From the NCBI GenBank assembly GCA_026182355.1, contig JAPFBL010000233.1, forward strand, positions 806,001-870,000: DNA of 64,000 bases, given 5' to 3'. This document shows positions 43,428 to 54,044 of this stretch, one piece after another. The stretch is from Hermatobates lingyangjiaoensis (Eukaryota > Arthropoda > Insecta > Hemiptera > Hermatobatidae). The notes under the pieces are model-generated. The model worked only from the letters and a program-made list of their open reading frames with translations. It had not been told where the DNA came from and did not search any database. Both the position numbers and the translations under genes were made by a program. The first letter of the stretch is position 1, and each line of letters begins with the position of its first letter.

Positions 43428-43562
43428 AATAATCAAACCACAAGTTGGGTTTTTGACTGACGAAGACCGCTTGTTACGGTTGAAAGATCTTAGTCTTGTT
43501 TTCCATTTTTATTGTGGTTTGATCTTTGATTGTTATTTCACGTGTTTATGTAAAATCTGTTT
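43428..43562 (+). mobile_element. PLE family A solo end
   Basis: Starts AATCAAACCACAAGTTGGG (trace of a left arm), then TTTTTGACTGACGAAGACCG (stem I GACU reduced by a deletion), GTTGAAAGATCTTAGTC and the usual tail. Confidence 0.68.
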
Positions 43563-43564
43563 AT

Positions 43565-44450
43565 ATATTGTTAAGAAAAATATTGTAAATTAATATTAAA
43601 CAAATTTCAATAAAAATTGATTATTTTAACGAATGTTAAGTTAAGTGAAACGAAGTGAAGACTAATAACTAATGCAATCGACGTGTCAGAGCGTAGCATT
43701 GAAGCAACGTTTTTTTTTATAAAATTACCTAATAATCCTTAAGTAATTATGAGATTATTTCAACTTTTTAAAAAAATAAGCAAATTGGAGTATGGTTTTA
43801 TTTTCAATTATATCAGTGTCTTGGATCTATATTAGCTATATTTATTTTTCATAATATTTTTAATTTTTTTTGCTTTATTATTTTTTTGATATTTGTTTAT
43901 ATAAATTTATATTTTTTAAAATTAAAAATATTTGATTTTGTATTGCTTTATAAGTGTATGTAGCAGCAAAACAACTACCAAATTGTAATGGAGAGATGGA
44001 AGCCTGAATGGAAGTAGAGAAACACTAGGAAAAGTTCAGAAATATAGGGATGGAGGCCTCCCCGGGAGGTAAAAGGTGGTCCATTCGTTGACGCATGGGC
44101 ATTTAGCAAGAAAGGTTTTAGTGTTCCAGGTGTGGAGGAGTTTTTGACAGATGGTTCATATATTTGTTTACCTATATGTAAGGGAGCTGAACAGATCAGT
44201 AATATGCATATCATATTTCAAACACAGTATTTACTGCCTTATTGCTGACGAAGACAGAATGGAATGTTGAAATGGACAGCTTAAAAGGGACAAACACGAG
44301 AGAATGTGTTAGTTAAATGAATTACACTCGTTTGTGAGCCAAACAGAGCTACCATATGGGTATTTTCTCTTTCAGTAAGAAAGGTCTTATTGTCTGAGGA
44401 TTGGAGCTATTTCGATTGTATTTCAAAAATATATTCTAGGATCGCACCAT
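43565..44450. other. AT-rich stretch with an unassigned patch
   Basis: 43975-44215 is GC-richer with a 79-residue minus frame and no recognised domain. CTGACGAAGACAGAATGG then AATGTTGAAATGG at 44246 resembles a hammerhead-like core with a weak stem, but G follows the palindrome, so it is probably decayed. Confidence 0.35.
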
Positions 44451-44454
44451 TTAA

Positions 44455-44756
44455 TAGGTTAGGATAGGTAGTAGCAGTCTCACAAGAGAACACATATAAG
44501 CCGAAAATCGGCCTTTGTAACACCACACAATTAACAGTCTACCCTGTGAGTCTTAAATTAGGCCAAACTCAAGTATATTTACAGAAGGATCGTACAGGCT
44601 CGGAATCGACGGCTAACGTCCTCTCCGAGGGACGACAAGCTCACATTTATTCACAACCTGCATGAATAATCGAAGGCCAGAGTGGGTATTGAACCCCGGA
44701 TGTTCCAGTTCAAAGACGAGCACGTTTCCCAACTGGGCTAACCTGACCCCTAAACT
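44455..44756 (-). repeat. tRNA-derived SINE, minus strand, tail type 1
   Basis: The head (GGGCTAACCTGACCCC on plus is the inverse A-box side), GTATTGAACCCCGGA (inverse B box), GTCCTCTCCGAGGGACGAC and a TAGGTTAGGATAGG tail at the left. Confidence 0.83.
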
Positions 44757-44944
44757 ATGAGGTAAGCAGATTTCAAATACTTATCACTTAACCTCCACTT
44801 GCCTCTGAGTAACTAAAATGTCTGCTTAGTTAAAAATAATAGGTTAAAATTTATCATTTTAGTAATGTTTACAGATTAATATATATTTTAGTAATTACAA
44901 TATAGTTTTATTGATATTGATATAGTTTCTCGACTACTGATATT

Positions 44945-45155
44945 TCAAATTCACATAAGGGGTTATTGAGGATTTTGGTCATAAAACATACAACTCCTGA
45001 TCATCAGCCGACGTTTGTCTTGCTTTACTTATGTCGTTTAATAAATTGTTTTTTAGCCTTGAAAATGCCAAACAACTTTTGGCGAAACGTCGGCTGATGA
45101 TCAGGAGTTGTATGTTTTATGACCAAAATCCTCAATAACCCCTTATGTGAATTTA
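44945..45155. mobile_element. PLE family F palindrome
   Basis: Inverted arms of about 65 nt, ATAAGGGGTTATTGAGGATT then ACAACTCCTGATCATCAGCC, enclose the rest of the right copy. The left arm is truncated inside the motif, and the right copy is complete. Confidence 0.68.
45053..45097 (+). ncRNA. Hammerhead-like motif, family F (U3-A8 core)
   Basis: Stem I UUAGCC (45053-45058) pairs GGCUGA (45092-45097) over six positions. The core is UUGAAAA (45059-45065), i.e. C3 to U and G8 to A together. One extra U follows, then stem II GCCAAA/UUUGGC, GAA (45084-45086), palindromic ACGU and C (45091). The helices are the best in the window. The core change is the open question. Confidence 0.5.
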
Positions 45156-45159
45156 TTAT

Positions 45160-46295
45160 AGTTTTATTTATTTTTATTTTTTTTATTTTTTAATTTATAA
45201 ATAAAGTAATTTTTTATTTTTATTTCAATTACTTTTTAAGAGACATGAAAAATGGTTGTTCTAAAATGTTATTTAAAATGACAGTACTTTTGATTAATTT
45301 CGTCCTGCACAGTTAAAGACATTATACTCAAAAATGCATTAGCGAAATGCGTTTGGGTGAAGATATGGCATGTCAAACTGGCAGCCTGGAACAATCGTAT
45401 CTGCGTTCCAAGCCGCTCAAAATAACCTCTTCTTCAAAAGTTTAACTTTGTCATTTTTTGCACAAACATGTTGGCTTTTTAATAACTCATATTAACTCAT
45501 AAATCTTGGTCCATCATCAGTAGATTTCCCGTTACAATGAACTCTCCTTCCCACACTTCAACTTCAATCACTTCAATAATAATCAGTCCTTTAGAGTTGT
45601 ATGAAAAGAAAAAAATATTTTCATGAAAAACATACAAACTATTAAAATCACTATTTAATACTTCTAGAAGTATTTTGGGTGAAATATGCTGATTTGTTGA
45701 ATGTTTAGGGGATATTTTGGCAAGTCTGTGAGAGTTAGCCATCAGATGTTGGTTTGTCACCATTAAACCGTTATTCACCTTTGCAAAATTTGTTACAAAG
45801 ATGAGTATACTTACTTGCAACATGTGAGTAATATACTCATACTTCAAACGTATAGTGAGTTATTCTATAGAATTAATCGGATATCTCATTATCATTTAAT
45901 TATCAGTAATTATTACTGATTTAAAACAAGTATCAGTAATTTTTATATTCTAGCACACACAGTTGAGCAGTCAAACAAGCCTACTTATTTCTTGTAAGTA
46001 GCTTGTTTTTTAGCCTACTTAGTATTAGTAAGACTGGCCTCCGTACTTGTTACTATCTTAAAGCCTTCATTTGTGGTCTGTTCGAGTAGTGAATTATTTT
46101 ATACAATTAACTGAATATCTCTTGGAACAACATTTCCAAGACACAACAATGTTTGATAGCTACCAGAAGGGAATAATTGGAATAATTAATTGCAACCAGT
46201 TGAGAATATTCATATGTTTCAAGGTAGATGGTGAATTATTCTGTACAATCAACCATGGATTTCTTTGTAAATACAAAATTGTGTAAAGGTAAATA
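45160..46295. other. AT-rich stretch, nothing supported
   Basis: A 116-residue minus frame at 45497-45847 has no recognised domain and no clear splice sites. A small inverted repeat GCCTACTTATTTCTTG / CAAGTAGCTTG-like lies at 45977-46020. Confidence 0.35.
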
Positions 46296-46304
46296 CATAG
46301 CCAA

Positions 46305-46435
46305 ACGTTCAGTTGGTTTTTGACTCTGACGAAGACCGCTTGTTACGATTGAAAGATCTTAGTCTTGTTTTCCCATTTCATATTGTGGTTTGATGATTGA
46401 TTGTTATTTCACGTGTTTATATGAAATCTTTTTAC
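46305..46435 (+). mobile_element. PLE family A solo end
   Basis: TTGGTTTTTGACTCTGACGA, AGACCGCTTGTTACGATTG, AAAGATCTTAGTCTTG and the tail. Stem II has one mismatch (CGGUU to CGAUU). Confidence 0.7.
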
Positions 46436-46439
46436 ACAT

Positions 46440-47885
46440 TTGTGGGTACAAATTTGTATATACATGTTGGTTTGTAGACACAAGACTAGTATGTACATTT
46501 AGTTGCAAGTATCTGAAAGCCTTCATTTGTGATCTGTCGAGTAGTGAATCGTTCTATAGAACCAACCAGAAAACTCTTAGGATATCCACATTTCTGGCAC
46601 ACAAAGGTGAGTAGCCACAAGACGTATAATAAATTTTTAAAGTGATTAAAGTATTTGGATCACAGTCCCATCGCTTATAAATGGTTAGCTTAATGTCGAA
46701 TACAATATTTCGCAGAACTAATTTAGCATAATAAATGTTATAAAAGTTATAAATTACCACTTTTGACACATCTGTAAAATCTCAGTATCAGTTTTTTTAA
46801 GTTCATACGTTTTTTTTTCTTAAGTTTAGGTCCAATTTATACGAGTAACATCAGCGAATGCACGGCTGCAGTCCACACCAATGTTTTACTCATTCCGTTT
46901 GAGAATACATTACTAAGACAAAAACATCCTCTCAATATGTGAAACATAGAGGAACAAGCATATAGAGTTCAATGAAATCTAAAATATTTAATTAAAAAAT
47001 TTTCAGTCAAATGACTAATAATTAATAATTCTAAACAAATGTAGCAAAAATATTGATATTTTATGGTTCACTTTACACAATTTTGAATTGTAAAATCTAT
47101 ATAATCACTAGTTGTAAATCAATTTCCTCCTAATATTTAATTATTATAAGATATATAGAAAAAAGTTAAATAAAAACGATTATCAACAAAAACAAAGCAT
47201 TTCCAACACGGAAGTGTTCTTCTTCCGGTTCGTCTGCTTCTTTCTCAGCCTTCTCATGCTTTTTGAAACTCATCGTTTAGATAAAATAGCTTGTTTGCGT
47301 CCAAACTGTTTTCATTCCCAATAACGAGAAAAAAACTATACAAAAAATATTAATTATAAAGACTCTAAATTTTGTTTAATATGTATGCTATGAACCATTT
47401 AAAAATTATAAGTTTTTTTTTAAAACTATTTTAAACTATACGAAGTATCTATATGAAGAATATATAACTAGTTTTGGTGTATCGATTATAACTAAGAAAA
47501 CTATAATATGTCCTCGGAACTAAAGTTATAATTCATACAAATCTTTTATTTATTAACCTACTTAATAACTGTTTAATCAATCTATTGACTACAATTCATG
47601 TTTCATAGTAACGCTAGGAGACTGTAACTTAATGCGTATTCAGTCTGCTGTATTAAAAATAGCAGCTGTATGATTCTTTCAACACTGCTTGTTTTGGCAA
47701 ATCTCTCAATCATTAAGAAAGACACGTTAACTCAATGAATAAACTTACTTATATTTGCAACAACAAGTGTCTCTGCACTTCAGGAGAAAATACAAGCGTA
47801 CAATTCAATGAAATAACTTACATCGAACTATAATGTTGAAATTAATCCAATTTATATATTAGATGAAATGATTCTTCCAGCTGAA
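46440..47885. other. AT-rich stretch, nothing supported
   Basis: Frames around 46390-46770 are by-products. AACACGGAAGTGTTCTTCTTCC at 47207-47228 is a trace of family E-like sequence. No gene recognised. Confidence 0.35.
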
Positions 47886-47891
47886 TAACTA

Positions 47892-48456
47892 CAGGGTGCT
47901 CCACAAAAAACCCCTAAATTCGAAACTTTAAACTGTATTATTTAAACCGTGATATTTTTTAATGGTATTTAGTTTAACTAACTAAATACCATTAAATTTT
48001 TTAATAGTATCAAACTAACAAGTTTATTGTGTAATTAACAAACTGTTAGGTAAATAGCAAGTTACATATACCGCTCAAAATGCTATCTATGGTATTAACT
48101 GCAGAACAGCTACGTAAGCGATCCATCCAGTTTTCAGTTGCTCGACGATTGACATCAGCACATCAACACATGTTTTAATGACTCAGTATCAGTGATTCCT
48201 CTTCTTTGTCTCTGAACCTCCTGTAAGAGTACACTCCAAATGCAAAAGTCCATTACATTCAGTTCAGGGCTCTTGGATGGCCACTGATAGGGTGTGATGA
48301 TACTCCAGTGTGATGATACTCCAGTGTGGATACTCCAGATTTCATCACACTCCAGCAGTATCTGTTGATTCGTTTTTAAATATCATTAAAAAATAACATG
48401 GTTCAAATAATACAGTTTAAAGTTTCAAATTTAGGGGTTTTTTGTGGGGTACCCTG
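47892..48456 (-). mobile_element. Tc1/mariner-like transposon, internally deleted (565 bp)
   Basis: Inverted ends of about 70 nt start CAGGGTGCTCCACAAAAAAC (left) and, inverted, CAGGGTACCCCACAAAAAAC (right). TA flanks at 47890-47891 and 48457-48458. The interior holds a transposase scrap and a triplicated GTGTGATGATACTCCA word (48291-48335). Confidence 0.85.
48155..48292 (-). pseudogene. Transposase C-terminal scrap
   Basis: The minus strand reads PYQWPSKSPELNVMDFCIW and continues 26 residues to a stop. This is the third catalytic block of IS630/Tc1/mariner-type transposases (W-P-x-x-S-P-D/E-L-N-x-x-D/E-x-x-x-W). The first two catalytic blocks are missing. A Glu stands where mariner families have Asp, which suggests either a DDE subfamily or a mutation. 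Confidence 0.75.
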
Positions 48457-48529
48457 TAAACTTTTACAAAAGGCACACTGAATGAACAACACACTAATAT
48501 ATATATACATATTAGTATTCGTTGGCAGG

Positions 48530-48770
48530 AGGTCTTTTCTTAATCATATGTTGTTAAAATTTGCAGCCGCTTCTGCACTCACTAGCTTTGCGCTGGTGGC
48601 CTCGATCTTTCGGGTAATTCTCATTTCTTCTGGCTGCAGTTTCCATAGCATCTGTCCTAGACAATAGCAACTGCAATCAGAAGAAAGAAGAATTGCCTGA
48701 AAGATCGAGGCCACCAGCGCAAAGCTAGTGAGTGCAGATGCTGCAAATTTTAACAATATATTTATATATT
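48530..48770. pseudogene. Inverted pair of PLE ORF N-terminal fragments
   Basis: Minus strand (48690-48544) reads QMLWKLQPEEMRITRKIEAT then SAKLVSAEAAANFNNI. The plus strand (48665-48765) reads the same protein with one stop (QLQSEERRIA, stop, KIEATSAKLVSADAANFNNI). The sequence parallels the PLE N-terminal piece at 17322-17490. The two copies face each other head to head with about 20 nt between them, the same arrangement as the non-coding ends. Both are cut after the N-terminal helix and border (TA)-rich DNA. Confidence 0.55.
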
Positions 48771-48774
48771 GATA

Positions 48775-48930
48775 ACAAGGTTTCACAATAAACACATGAA
48801 ATAACAATCAATGTTGAAACCACAATAACAAGTTGGGTTTTGACACTAACGAAGACCGCTTGTTTTGGTTGGAACATCTTAGTCTTTTTTATCATTTCTT
48901 AATGTGGTTTAGACATTGATATATATAACT
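48775..48930 (+). mobile_element. Diverged PLE family A copy
   Basis: AACACATGAAATAACAATCA and ACCACAATAACAAGTTGGG (left trace), then TGACACTAACGAAGACCGCT, TGTTTTGGTTGGAACATC. The core is mutated (CUAACGA). Confidence 0.55.
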
Positions 48931-48934
48931 TTGT

Positions 48935-49183
48935 ATTGGTCGGTGAACCCTTTCACGTGTTTCTTATCATTCCTCCTGAAGGCATGGAACGACATGTAAC
49001 CTAAATGATTGAGAATAGTGAGTATATCATTAAGTATATTAGTAATATAAATCGTTAACAATATTAAATTAATAATATAATTGAGTATAATATTATTAGT
49101 ATATTATATTAATTGTATATTTAATTACTTATATTTAATTTTACATATACTTTACAAACTCTGAGAAATTCAAGTAGTGATTA

Positions 49184-49236
<53 letters not shown>

Positions 49237-49510
49237 AGTTTTTAACAAACGTGATTTTATTCTATCTAGAACAATATTCCTATTATTTAATATGCAATAT
49301 TAAATATAATAATATATCTACAAATTATATAGAATATACTTACCTGTAAAGCATTAAATACACTTTACTAAACCAAGTAAGAAGTTCATAAAATATTAAG
49401 TATTAAATCATATATTACAAATACATAATCCCTGACAGGTTCTGTCAGAGCTATCTTGATGATACGCAGGGTGGCAACCTTTACAATGTACTCGTGTGTG
49501 TATGTATAGA
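48935..49510. other. AT-rich stretch with (TA)n
   Basis: A (TA)n of about 40 bp lies at 49190-49232. No gene supported. Confidence 0.45.
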
Positions 49511-49514
49511 TATA

Positions 49515-49660
49515 ACAGTTCAAAATTGAAGATAAGTAGCACACAAAGTAAAGAAACACATCTATAAACTCAAATTTTCGGGCAATCCGTCTTCAGGAAA
49601 AAAGAGAAAGGGAGACCAAGCACGTTGTAGGAGATGCAACGGCTAGCAACCGTATGTATA
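49515..49660 (-). mobile_element. PLE family B solo end, minus strand
   Basis: AAACTCAAATTTTCGGGCAA, TCCGTCTTCAGG, AAAGAGAAAGGGAGACCAAG and GATGCAACGGCTAG on plus. The motif is intact in its boxes. Confidence 0.68.
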
Positions 49661-49689
49661 GATATATGTATAATTTAAAAATAGAAAGA

Positions 49690-49762
49690 AATACAAATGA
49701 AAAGTAAACACTAATACTAACTTTAAATATTTCGACCCTTTTAACAGTCTTTTTCAGGAATG
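49690..49762 (-). mobile_element. PLE solo end with core CUGAAAA (family H)
   Basis: Minus strand: CCTGAAAAAGACTGTTAAAA, then GGGTCGAAATATTTAAAG. Stem II GAC/GUC, GAA, palindromic AUAU, U. G8 of the core is A without a change at C3. The surroundings (AAAGTTAGTATTAGTG) are unrelated to other families. Confidence 0.45.
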
Positions 49763-49764
49763 GA

Positions 49765-51690
49765 ATTAGTACGGTGATAAGATTAAATAAATACTGATGA
49801 TGCTTTTTCGATTAGCCCTGTTAAAGCATTATCTTTATACGGTCTCAAAGCATCATAAAACATTTTGCACTATTTATTAAATTATTACAGTAAATTCTTG
49901 AATAGAAGTAAAACCATAAATGAAAATGTTAAATCTTTGTATTTGGTGAAGAAAAATTGGAAAATAAATTGGTTCACAATAATGTGTTTTAAATTATAGA
50001 GAAAACGTTCTATTCAAGCAAATTAAAACTACTGATTGTAAATAGTTTATTTATATCTAGTTTTTGTTTTATCCAGGAATTGATAATTATATCAGTTAAT
50101 GAGAGGTACAGTTGTAAAAAGAAAGAGTGTACAGTTTTGATTTCCTGATGAAGGTCTTTTTCAGGAAATGATTACCTCTCCACTGATTCAGTACAATCAT
50201 TTGTAGATCTCTACTGACTTTAGGATTGTGTTCAACCTGGTAGATTGATATAATTAACACTGATCCGAGCTAACAACTTGACAAGATAATTGTAGAACAT
50301 AATAGCGAGAAAGGAAAAGCGCTTTGAACTCAAAGCGGCTTCTTGAGGTTAGAATGAGATGGAAAATGTTGGAGCATTGGTTTCCATTGACTAGGTAAGA
50401 AGTTAGTGGATGTGGTGAAGTTTATCGGAGTGTGACGTTGAGCCCGCAGGAGGGGGGGAGGGAGTACGCAATTCGGACAACGATTCCACGCTTCAGAGAG
50501 GCCAAACACACAAGATGAATGGGAAAACAGTAAACACTTACACCATTAATGGATTCAAAACAGCGTATTGCTAAAGTTTGAATATTACATTTTGATAAAG
50601 ATTTTTTTTTATGTTTGAATCAGACAATCTAAGATACAGGTTTCTTCTGTTCAAGACTAGAAAAATTATAAAAATAGCAAAAATTGTCGCGATCATAAAA
50701 AAAAACTTTTTCTGAAATTTGATTTGTTCTGAACAATCTCATGAAATGTATTTTTATCACGTTTGTATAGATAATTGTTGAGTTTTGGAAACTTATACAA
50801 ATTCATACTTTCTGTTATTATCGTTTTAATTATCGTTATAATTCTGTGCTTTATTGTATGGTACATTGAGAGAAAGCTAGCAATATTCTAAGAATACAAG
50901 AAGATACTTGTTATCCCAAATAGACTACTTTAAGTATTAAAATAAAGAACCACTTTATAATTTGAAGATGAGGGCAAAGATGGTAATATTCATACAATCC
51001 AATATTTACAAGTTAGTTTCTAGAATGTATTTTACTGATTTGTTTAAATGATTTTCGGGACTGATATTCTATTTTAGAATTTAAAAATCTAATACATCTA
51101 GGAATTAGCGAATAAAAAGAATAACAATTTTTATAAAATTTAATTAAGAACAAGTTATTTTGCCATAAGATTTTGTAAAGGAATTTATGAATTATCTGAG
51201 AAAACAATTACTAATATGTGAATAAGTGTAAGCATGACCTTTGAAAAAAAAAAGTAATCAAAGTAAAAGTTCAAATTAAATAAAATGTAGTGTAATTTAA
51301 TGTTTGTTTTAGATATTTGTTGACTGAGATGGAAGGTGATAAAGAAAAACTACAGCACTGATAAGACATCTTCAATTAAATCAGTGGGTAACATTTGTAG
51401 AAAGTCATACATTATTCGGTCGAAAGGACTGAGATGAAACCGCTCCAGTAATATTATGTGACCGTTCTCTTGTTAAGGAAATCACTGTGGTGAGTAGTGT
51501 GTAAATGTACATGCTTCCTTGGGATTCTGGCCAGAAGAGTTGATTCTCTGAAGCCTTACTGATCAACTGATGTAAAACATGTTTGCTAAACTATTTACCA
51601 AACCAACGTATAAATGGGATTCAAGATATAAGATGATTCTGTAATCTTTTAGGAATGATAATTTCATTTAATAAGTTCAGTATCTTGCAT
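49765..51690. other. AT-rich stretch, nothing supported
   Basis: A palindrome GCGCTTTGAACTCAAAGCGG (50319-50338) near GGCTTCTTGAGG resembles other element ends but lacks a GAAA box. 50440-50520 is GC-richer. No gene recognised. Confidence 0.35.
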
Positions 51691-51699
51691 TAGAGGTAG

Positions 51700-51970
51700 T
51701 AATGGAGTGATTAAGCGCCTCTGATAGCCTCTAACAGTCAACTCCGACTTTCGGCCTTTACGAGGCTACCCTGTTAACCTGCTATATGCAGGGACAAACG
51801 AAAGAGGAGGAGAAGGTGATCAGGGGTTGGGCCTGACCGACCACCTTCGTTTCACATCCTTCCTAATCCCCAAATACCCTCCTTTTATCCCAGCCCCAAT
51901 CTAAGGTGTTACGAGATCCGTGCCGAAGGATGGATGATACAGGGGTTTCTGTATTATAAACGGACTAGTA
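51700..51970. repeat. GC-rich unassigned block
   Basis: TTTCGGCCTTTACGAGGCTA, GGGGTTGGGCCTGACCGACC and GATCCGTGCCGAAGGATGG mark an abrupt rise in GC. There is no open frame. It is probably part of a transposable element untranslated region, unproven. Confidence 0.25.
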
Positions 51971-51974
51971 ATAA

Positions 51975-52335
51975 AATACGGATTAGTAATAAATACATAC
52001 ATATAAATTTCAAAAATTATATAAAATTGTTAAAATTAAAACATGAAGATAAGAATTGATAGAAAATTTTAATCATAATTTAGACCTAATATTTGTCTTT
52101 GAATAATTTAAAATGAAATCAATGCTTTGCTTGTCTCACTACCTTAGGAGTTTCAATACCTAAAAAGATTTCAAATATTAAATAAATATAAGAATCAAGT
52201 TTTCTGGATGTTGTTTATCGTCATGAGAAGACTAAAACACGAAGAGGGAGATGATATCTTCAAAGCGAGTCAGTAGAGGCGAATGTCATTTGTTCAAGAA
52301 CCAACTGAAGAAACGTTTATTTATTAATATAATTT
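51975..52335. other. AT-rich stretch
   Basis: Nothing recognised apart from a pyrimidine-rich approach to the acceptor at 52348. Confidence 0.4.
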
Positions 52336-52348
52336 ATCTATTTCACAG

Positions 52349-52519
52349 GGGGATGGATTACATGTGAGATGTGACTTCCCATAAGGAATCATCTCTTCCT
52401 GCTCGAGCGGAAATGGTCTCCGCCTGTGAGGATCACTGCTCTCAGAGCTGCCTATCGGCCATCAGATGTGCAAAGGCTTTGACGTGATCCCGCAATGCCA
52501 ATTGTTTCCAGATAACAAG
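52349..52519 (+). other. Candidate exon, perhaps 5' untranslated or non-coding RNA
   Basis: An acceptor with a pyrimidine tract (ATTTATCTATTTCACAG, ending 52348) and a consensus donor AACAAG|GTATGT (at 52520) enclose 171 nt of clearly higher GC. All three frames contain stops in the first half. The last frame is open from an ATG at 52466 to the donor and would encode MCKGFDVIPQCQLFPDNK. It could therefore be a first coding exon with a 5' untranslated part, a non-coding RNA exon, or a chance pair of sites. Confidence 0.3.
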
Positions 52520-52524
52520 GTATG

Positions 52525-53090
52525 TGATCAGTCAACAACTCAACACTAAACAATCTTTCACGCATCAATTCTTAGACATTCATGAGCAGGCATTATTTAA
52601 ATCCTATAGTTACACAAGCAATTCAATTTTTTTTTTTAGCTCTCTGTAATCTCTACAATCTTGGACTCACACATGTGCTGATTAATGATTGTAAACTGTG
52701 GCACATGGAAAGAAACGTAACAGAGGACGTTGAATATATATATATGTTCTTACTACTAGTTTGTTTTAACCTATTTTATTTTATTTTTCTAAATTCTTAT
52801 TCTTAACTAGTTTCCCATACTTACCCTTTTATTCAGTCTCTATCTTTTATTTACTAAAACAACCAATGCAAGTTTTTTGTATTGTATTTATTTTTATTTA
52901 TTTATTTATTTTTTTCTTCTTTTCTCTATCATTATTTTTGTTTTTTATAGTTTGTTTTTATCTTATATTGCTTATAATTTTTCACCTATTTATAGTTTTA
53001 CCCAACCAGTACTGCTTATCTGAATTTCTGTTTATATCTTCTCCTAATTCTATACTTTAAGACCGGGTACGGTTGACAGCACTGGCGGTT
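52525..53090. other. AT-rich stretch with long T/TTTA runs
   Basis: TTTATTTATTTA-like runs at 52885-52910. Hydrophobic frames here are low-complexity. No gene supported. Confidence 0.45.
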
Positions 53091-53091
53091 G

Positions 53092-53245
53092 CCGGGTTGG
53101 TTACTTGCCGTTGCGTCTACAACGTGCTTGGTCCCCCATTCTCTTTTCTCCTGAAGACGGATTACCCGAAAATTTGAGTCTGTAAGTGTGTTTCCCTACT
53201 TTGTGTGTTGCTCTTTGTTAATCTCGAACTCGTATATATATATGT
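53092..53245 (+). mobile_element. PLE family B 3' end
   Basis: GCCGTTGCGTCTACAACGTG, CTCTTTTCTCCTGAAGACGG, ATTACCCGAAAATTTGAGTC and the CGAACTCGTATATATA end. It is the best single copy of family B. Confidence 0.7.
53148..53178 (+). ncRNA. Hammerhead-like motif, family B
   Basis: Stem I CUC (53148-53150) pairs GAG (53176-53178). Core CUGAAGA (53151-53157), one extra C, a two-pair stem II GG/CC (three if the extra C pairs with G of GAA) with loop AUUAC, GAA, palindromic AAUU, U (53175). This is the weakest stem II among the families with an intact core. Confidence 0.4.
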
Positions 53246-53249
53246 TAAT

Positions 53250-54040
53250 ACAACATATTTATACATTTCATAGTGTATATATATTATATTTTCACTAATA
53301 TAATATAAGTAATATATTATTCATACACGCCGATTAATTCAAATTAATCTGAAACACTAAAGACAGCATAAGCCCTTTCCAACTATAATAAACAGGAACA
53401 GTATTCATAACAGTTTAATAAAAATGAATTCCCTTTGAGGCCTCATGATAAATTTCAAAGACCCTTGCTGGTCGAAATTATTTACTTGTACAACAGATTT
53501 TTAGATATTGTTAAATTATTTATATTTATTGTGGCAATAAATCCTCTATATGTGATCGTAGGTCAGCTGTTAGGTAACATGGTGGGACCTTGAAATAAAG
53601 GAAACAGCGATAAGTGCTTGCAGGGAGACAAGTGAAACAGGAAAGTTGTGTTTACTGAACAGCCGTCAACCCAACAGACCGTCAAGGGGAGTTTCCATTT
53701 AGTTGAAGTCATTGTTCTCCAACGCCACATCTGATAACAATAGCTCACAACTCAACCCAACTTTTTACGAATAAGGACTTTTGACAAGCATTCTTATTGT
53801 TTTGGTTAGATGAAACCGAGAGAAGTAATTAAGGAGTGCATTTCAAAGATTATTCTTTTTTAAATAAGTATATGAATTTTGTTATCAGATTCATTAAACG
53901 TCTATCGGCAATAAAGCAGCAAGACAGTAACTCATTTAACCACCATGCTGGTAATATCTCTCCCTTCCAGCTTCAGTGTCTGTGTTTTAAATTTTATCTT
54001 TAACGAATTTTCATATTAATTATTTATTGATTAGATATCA
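53250..54040. other. No supported gene
   Basis: 53560-53760 is GC-richer with a 61-residue minus frame of no recognised family. Confidence 0.35.
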
Positions 54041-54044
54041 ATAA

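Noticed and set aside
44240..44275. CUGACGA-A-stem-GAAAUGG hammerhead-like candidate
   Set aside because: The base after the short A-U palindrome is G, stem II is weak and there is no element context; kept only as a note.
45497..45847. 116-residue minus-strand frame
   Set aside because: No recognised domain, no clear acceptor or donor, and AT-rich codon use.
50310..50345. Palindrome near CTTCTTGAGG resembling another motif family
   Set aside because: There is no GAA(A) box or cleavage-site pattern after the stem.
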